8,019 bases of DNA from NCBI GenBank assembly GCA_027486275.1, contig JAIXPM010000144.1, positions 1 through 8,019 on the forward strand. Reading direction: 5' to 3'. The position numbers and the translations under genes are program-made. Below, one piece after another: positions 6,224 through 8,019 of this stretch (the first letter of the stretch is position 1; each line of letters opens with the position of its first letter). Source of the DNA: Sphingomonadales bacterium. GTDB taxonomy: Bacteria; Pseudomonadota; Alphaproteobacteria; Sphingomonadales; Sphingomonadaceae. The notes under the pieces are model-generated. The model saw nothing but the letters and a program-made list of their open reading frames with translations, did not search any database and had not been told where the DNA came from.

Positions 6224-6847
6224 ATGAAGATTCAGGTGAAGACCCTGACCGCGGCTGATGCCGGCGAGCTGGAACTGTCGGACGCCGTGTTCGGCAAGGA
6301 GCCGCGCCTCGACATTCTGCACCGCGTTGTGACGTGGCAGCTGGAAAAGCGTCGCGGTACCGCCCGCAAGGCGCGTGAACGCAGCGAAGTCGCCCGCACC
6401 GGCAAGAAGCTGGGCAACCAGAAGGGCGGCGGCCGTGCCCGTCACGGTAACCGCGCTGCGCCGCAGTTCATCGGCGGCGGCAAGGCCCACGGTCCGCGCG
6501 TGCGTGATTTCGATCCGTCGCTGAACAAGAAGATCCGCCGTCTCGGCCTGGCCACCGCGCTCAGCGTGAAGGCCCAGGAAGGCAAGCTGATCGTGGTGGA
6601 AGACCTGAACCTTGGCGAAGCCAAGACCAAGGCGTTCCTGGCTTCGATGGGCGCGCTTGGCATCACGTCCGGCCTGTTCATTGATGGCGCTGCGGTTGAT
6701 GTGGGCTTTGCCCGCGCTTCGGCCAACGTGCCCCACATCGACGTGCTGCCGGCCATCGGCGCCAACGTCTATGACATTCTCAAGCACGACACGCTGGTCC
6801 TGACCCGCGCTGCCGTTTCGGCTCTGGAGGCCCGGGTCAATGGCTAA
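6224..6847 (+). CDS. rplD: 50S ribosomal protein L4
   Basis: L4 binds 23S rRNA early in 50S assembly, lines the narrow part of the exit tunnel, and in E. coli represses the S10 operon at both transcription and translation. The 207-residue product has [29 protein letters not shown] (34-62), then the tunnel-loop motif [11 protein letters not shown] (65-75), where Lys67 matches the position altered in E. coli erythromycin-resistant L4. IGGGKAHGP and [14 protein letters not shown] follow, and the C-terminus is [20 protein letters not shown], strongly alphaproteobacterial. GGAGG (6212-6216), inside the last codons of rplC, lies 7 nt before the ATG. The gene overlaps rplW by 8 nt, which suggests coupled translation. 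Confidence 0.97.
   Translation: MKIQVKTLTAADAGELELSDAVFGKEPRLDILHRVVTWQLEKRRGTARKARERSEVARTGKKLGNQKGGGRARHGNRAAPQFIGGGKAHGPRVRDFDPSLNKKIRRLGLATALSVKAQEGKLIVVEDLNLGEAKTKAFLASMGALGITSGLFIDGAAVDVGFARASANVPHIDVLPAIGANVYDILKHDTLVLTRAAVSALEARVNG
6826..6830 (+). promoter_or_regulatory. Shine-Dalgarno of rplW inside rplD
   Basis: GGAGG ends 9 nt before the ATG at 6840 and lies in the final codons of rplD. It supports the 6840 start and the 8-nt overlap of the two genes. Confidence 0.8.
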
Positions 6848-7139
6848 CATCGACATCAAGCATTACGACGTGGTCGTGAAGCCGGTGATCACCGAAAAGT
6901 CGACCCTGGTGTCCGAGTACAACCAGGTCGTCTTCCAGGTCGCCAAGGACAGCACCAAGCCGCAGATCAAAGCTGCCATCGAAGCGCTGTACGGCGTGAA
7001 GGTGCTGGCCGTGAACACCATGGTGGCCAAGGGCAAGACCAAGCGCTGGCGTGGCCAGGAATATCGCCGGTCTGATGTGAAGAAGGCCGTGGTGACGGTT
7101 GCCGATGGCGATCGCATCGACGTGACCACCAGCATCTGA
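6840..7139 (+). CDS. rplW: 50S ribosomal protein L23
   Basis: L23 sits at the exit of the polypeptide tunnel and docks trigger factor and the signal recognition particle. The 99-residue product is a normal length. It contains [15 protein letters not shown], in which Glu19 aligns with the E. coli docking residue Glu18 of VSEK. The motifs [31 protein letters not shown] and [16 protein letters not shown] follow the family pattern. The ATG lies within the last codons of rplD, overlapping by 8 nt (ATGGCTAA), with a clear GGAGG upstream, so translational re-initiation or coupling with L4 is likely. Confidence 0.97.
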   Translation: MANIDIKHYDVVVKPVITEKSTLVSEYNQVVFQVAKDSTKPQIKAAIEALYGVKVLAVNTMVAKGKTKRWRGQEYRRSDVKKAVVTVADGDRIDVTTSI

Positions 7140-7150
7140 GGGCAGGGACA

Positions 7151-7993
7151 ATGGCACTCAAGAAATTCAATCCGACCAGCCCCGGCCAGCGCGGCCTGGT
7201 GCTGATCGATCGTTCGTCCCTGCACAAGGGTCGCCCGGTCAAGATGCTCACCGAAGGTCTGAAGAAGACCGGCGGTCGCAACAACAAGGGCCACGCCACC
7301 GCGCGCGGCATTGGTGGCGGTCACAAGCGCCTGTATCGCATCGTCGATTTCAAGCGCCGCACGTGGGACGTCGCTGCGACCGTCGAACGCATCGAGTATG
7401 ACCCCAATCGTTCGGCCTTCATCGCGCTGGTGAAATATGCCGACAAGGACGGCACCGTTGCCTACATCATCGCGCCGCAGCGCCTGAACGTTGGTGACAG
7501 CGTGATCGCCGGCAAGAAGGTCGACGTGAAGCCGGGCAATGCGATGGAAATCGGCCAGATGCCGGTTGGCACCATTGTCCACAACGTCGAGCTGAAGCCC
7601 GGCAAGGGTGGCCAGATGGCCCGCGCCGCCGGCACCTTCGTGCAGGTTGTCGGCCGCGACAAGGGCATGGTGATGGTTCGCCTGAACTCGGGCGAGCAGC
7701 GTTATGTCCGTGCCGAGTGCATGGCCACCGTTGGTGCCGTGTCCAACCCGGACAACAGCAACCAGAACCTGGGCAAGGCCGGCCGCAACCGCTGGCTCGG
7801 CTATCGTCCGCTCACCCGCGGCGTCGCCAAGAACCCGGTCGATCACCCGCACGGCGGTGGTGAAGGCCGCACCTCGGGCGGTCGTCACCCGGTGACCCCA
7901 TGGGGCAAGCCGACCAAGGGTGCCAAGACCCGTTCGAACAAGGCGACGGATCACATGATCATCCGTTCGCGCCACGCCAAGAAGAAGAGGTAA
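7151..7993 (+). CDS. rplB: 50S ribosomal protein L2
   Basis: L2 is a large primary rRNA-binding protein needed for subunit association and close to the peptidyl transferase centre. The product has 280 residues (273 in E. coli). It carries the N-terminal basic region [22 protein letters not shown] (39-60), [14 protein letters not shown] (83-96), the translation-protein SH3-like core around [19 protein letters not shown] (137-155), and the signature [13 protein letters not shown] (228-240), where His232 matches E. coli His229. The C-terminus is very basic (RSRHAKKKR). The ATG is preceded by GAGGG (7138-7142) at 8 nt, overlapping the rplW stop codon. rpsS follows after 6 nt. Confidence 0.98.
   Translation: MALKKFNPTSPGQRGLVLIDRSSLHKGRPVKMLTEGLKKTGGRNNKGHATARGIGGGHKRLYRIVDFKRRTWDVAATVERIEYDPNRSAFIALVKYADKDGTVAYIIAPQRLNVGDSVIAGKKVDVKPGNAMEIGQMPVGTIVHNVELKPGKGGQMARAAGTFVQVVGRDKGMVMVRLNSGEQRYVRAECMATVGAVSNPDNSNQNLGKAGRNRWLGYRPLTRGVAKNPVDHPHGGGEGRTSGGRHPVTPWGKPTKGAKTRSNKATDHMIIRSRHAKKKR
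7985..7990 (+). promoter_or_regulatory. Shine-Dalgarno of rpsS inside rplB
   Basis: AAGAGG forms the last two sense codons of rplB and lies 9 nt before the ATG at 8000. This supports the call of a downstream rpsS gene although only its first codons are in the window. Confidence 0.65.
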
Positions 7994-7999
7994 GCGCGC

Positions 8000-8019
8000 A
8001 TGAGCCGCTCCGTCTGGAA
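8000..8019 (+). CDS. rpsS: 30S ribosomal protein S19, first codons only (3' end outside the window)
   Basis: The six visible codons read MSRSVW, and the last two bases fit the lysine expected next; bacterial S19 typically begins MARSVWKGPF or close to it. S19 is a 30S head protein that pairs with S13 near the A-site tRNA. Its position 6 nt after rplB is the standard order of the S10 operon. The gene continues beyond the window, so nothing more can be checked. Confidence 0.85.

Noticed and set aside
5771..7975. Long minus-strand frames (362 and 370 codons) opposite rplC-rplD and rplW-rplB
   Set aside because: They are antisense to conserved ribosomal protein genes, and their translations resemble compositional shadows rather than proteins.
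1..8019. Mobile elements, CRISPR arrays, tRNA or rRNA genes, or a novel accessory system
   Set aside because: I found no terminal inverted repeats, transposase-like frames, regularly spaced repeats, cloverleaf or rRNA-like sequence. Every substantial coding region is a recognised housekeeping gene in conserved order.

Overview
The window is a GC-rich stretch of proteobacterial chromosome. It carries the end of an alanine racemase gene followed by the str operon and the start of the S10 ribosomal protein operon, all on the + strand. The gene order is alr (3' end), rpsL, rpsG, fusA, tuf, rpsJ, rplC, rplD, rplW, rplB, rpsS (first codons). The proteins look alphaproteobacterial. From memory of the families, the EF-G N-terminus, the L4 C-terminus and the L2 ending in AKKKR fit Sphingomonadales best. 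That placement is an inference made without a database search.

Region by region: 1-255 is the C-terminal part of alr. Positions 256-490 are a non-coding leader holding a weak candidate promoter and two stem-loops, one of them terminator-like. Positions 491-4852 are the str block: S12, S7, EF-G and EF-Tu. The rpsL-rpsG gap is 14 nt. The rpsG-fusA gap holds a strong hairpin, and the 149-nt fusA-tuf gap holds dyads and a possible -10 element. Positions 4853-5065 are the 213-nt tuf-rpsJ spacer, the most structured non-coding part of the window. It holds three successive hairpins, the last ending in a seven-T run and so a good candidate for an intrinsic terminator or attenuator ahead of the S10 operon. 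Positions 5066-8019 are S10, L3, L4, L23, L2 and the beginning of S19. Genes from rplC onward are tightly packed: 2-nt, 8-nt-overlap, 11-nt and 6-nt junctions, with Shine-Dalgarno sequences in or next to the preceding gene.

Together these genes make two small-subunit proteins central to decoding and head assembly (S12, S7), the two main elongation GTPases, and the first cluster of large-subunit assembly proteins plus S10. Their clustering allows coordinated, growth-rate-linked expression, and S7 and L4 are known autogenous repressors in E. coli. The coding part is ordinary housekeeping; I found no mobile element, defence system, CRISPR array, tRNA or rRNA. What deserves a second look is the non-coding RNA structure, above all upstream of rpsJ, plus unusual residues in the alr fragment.
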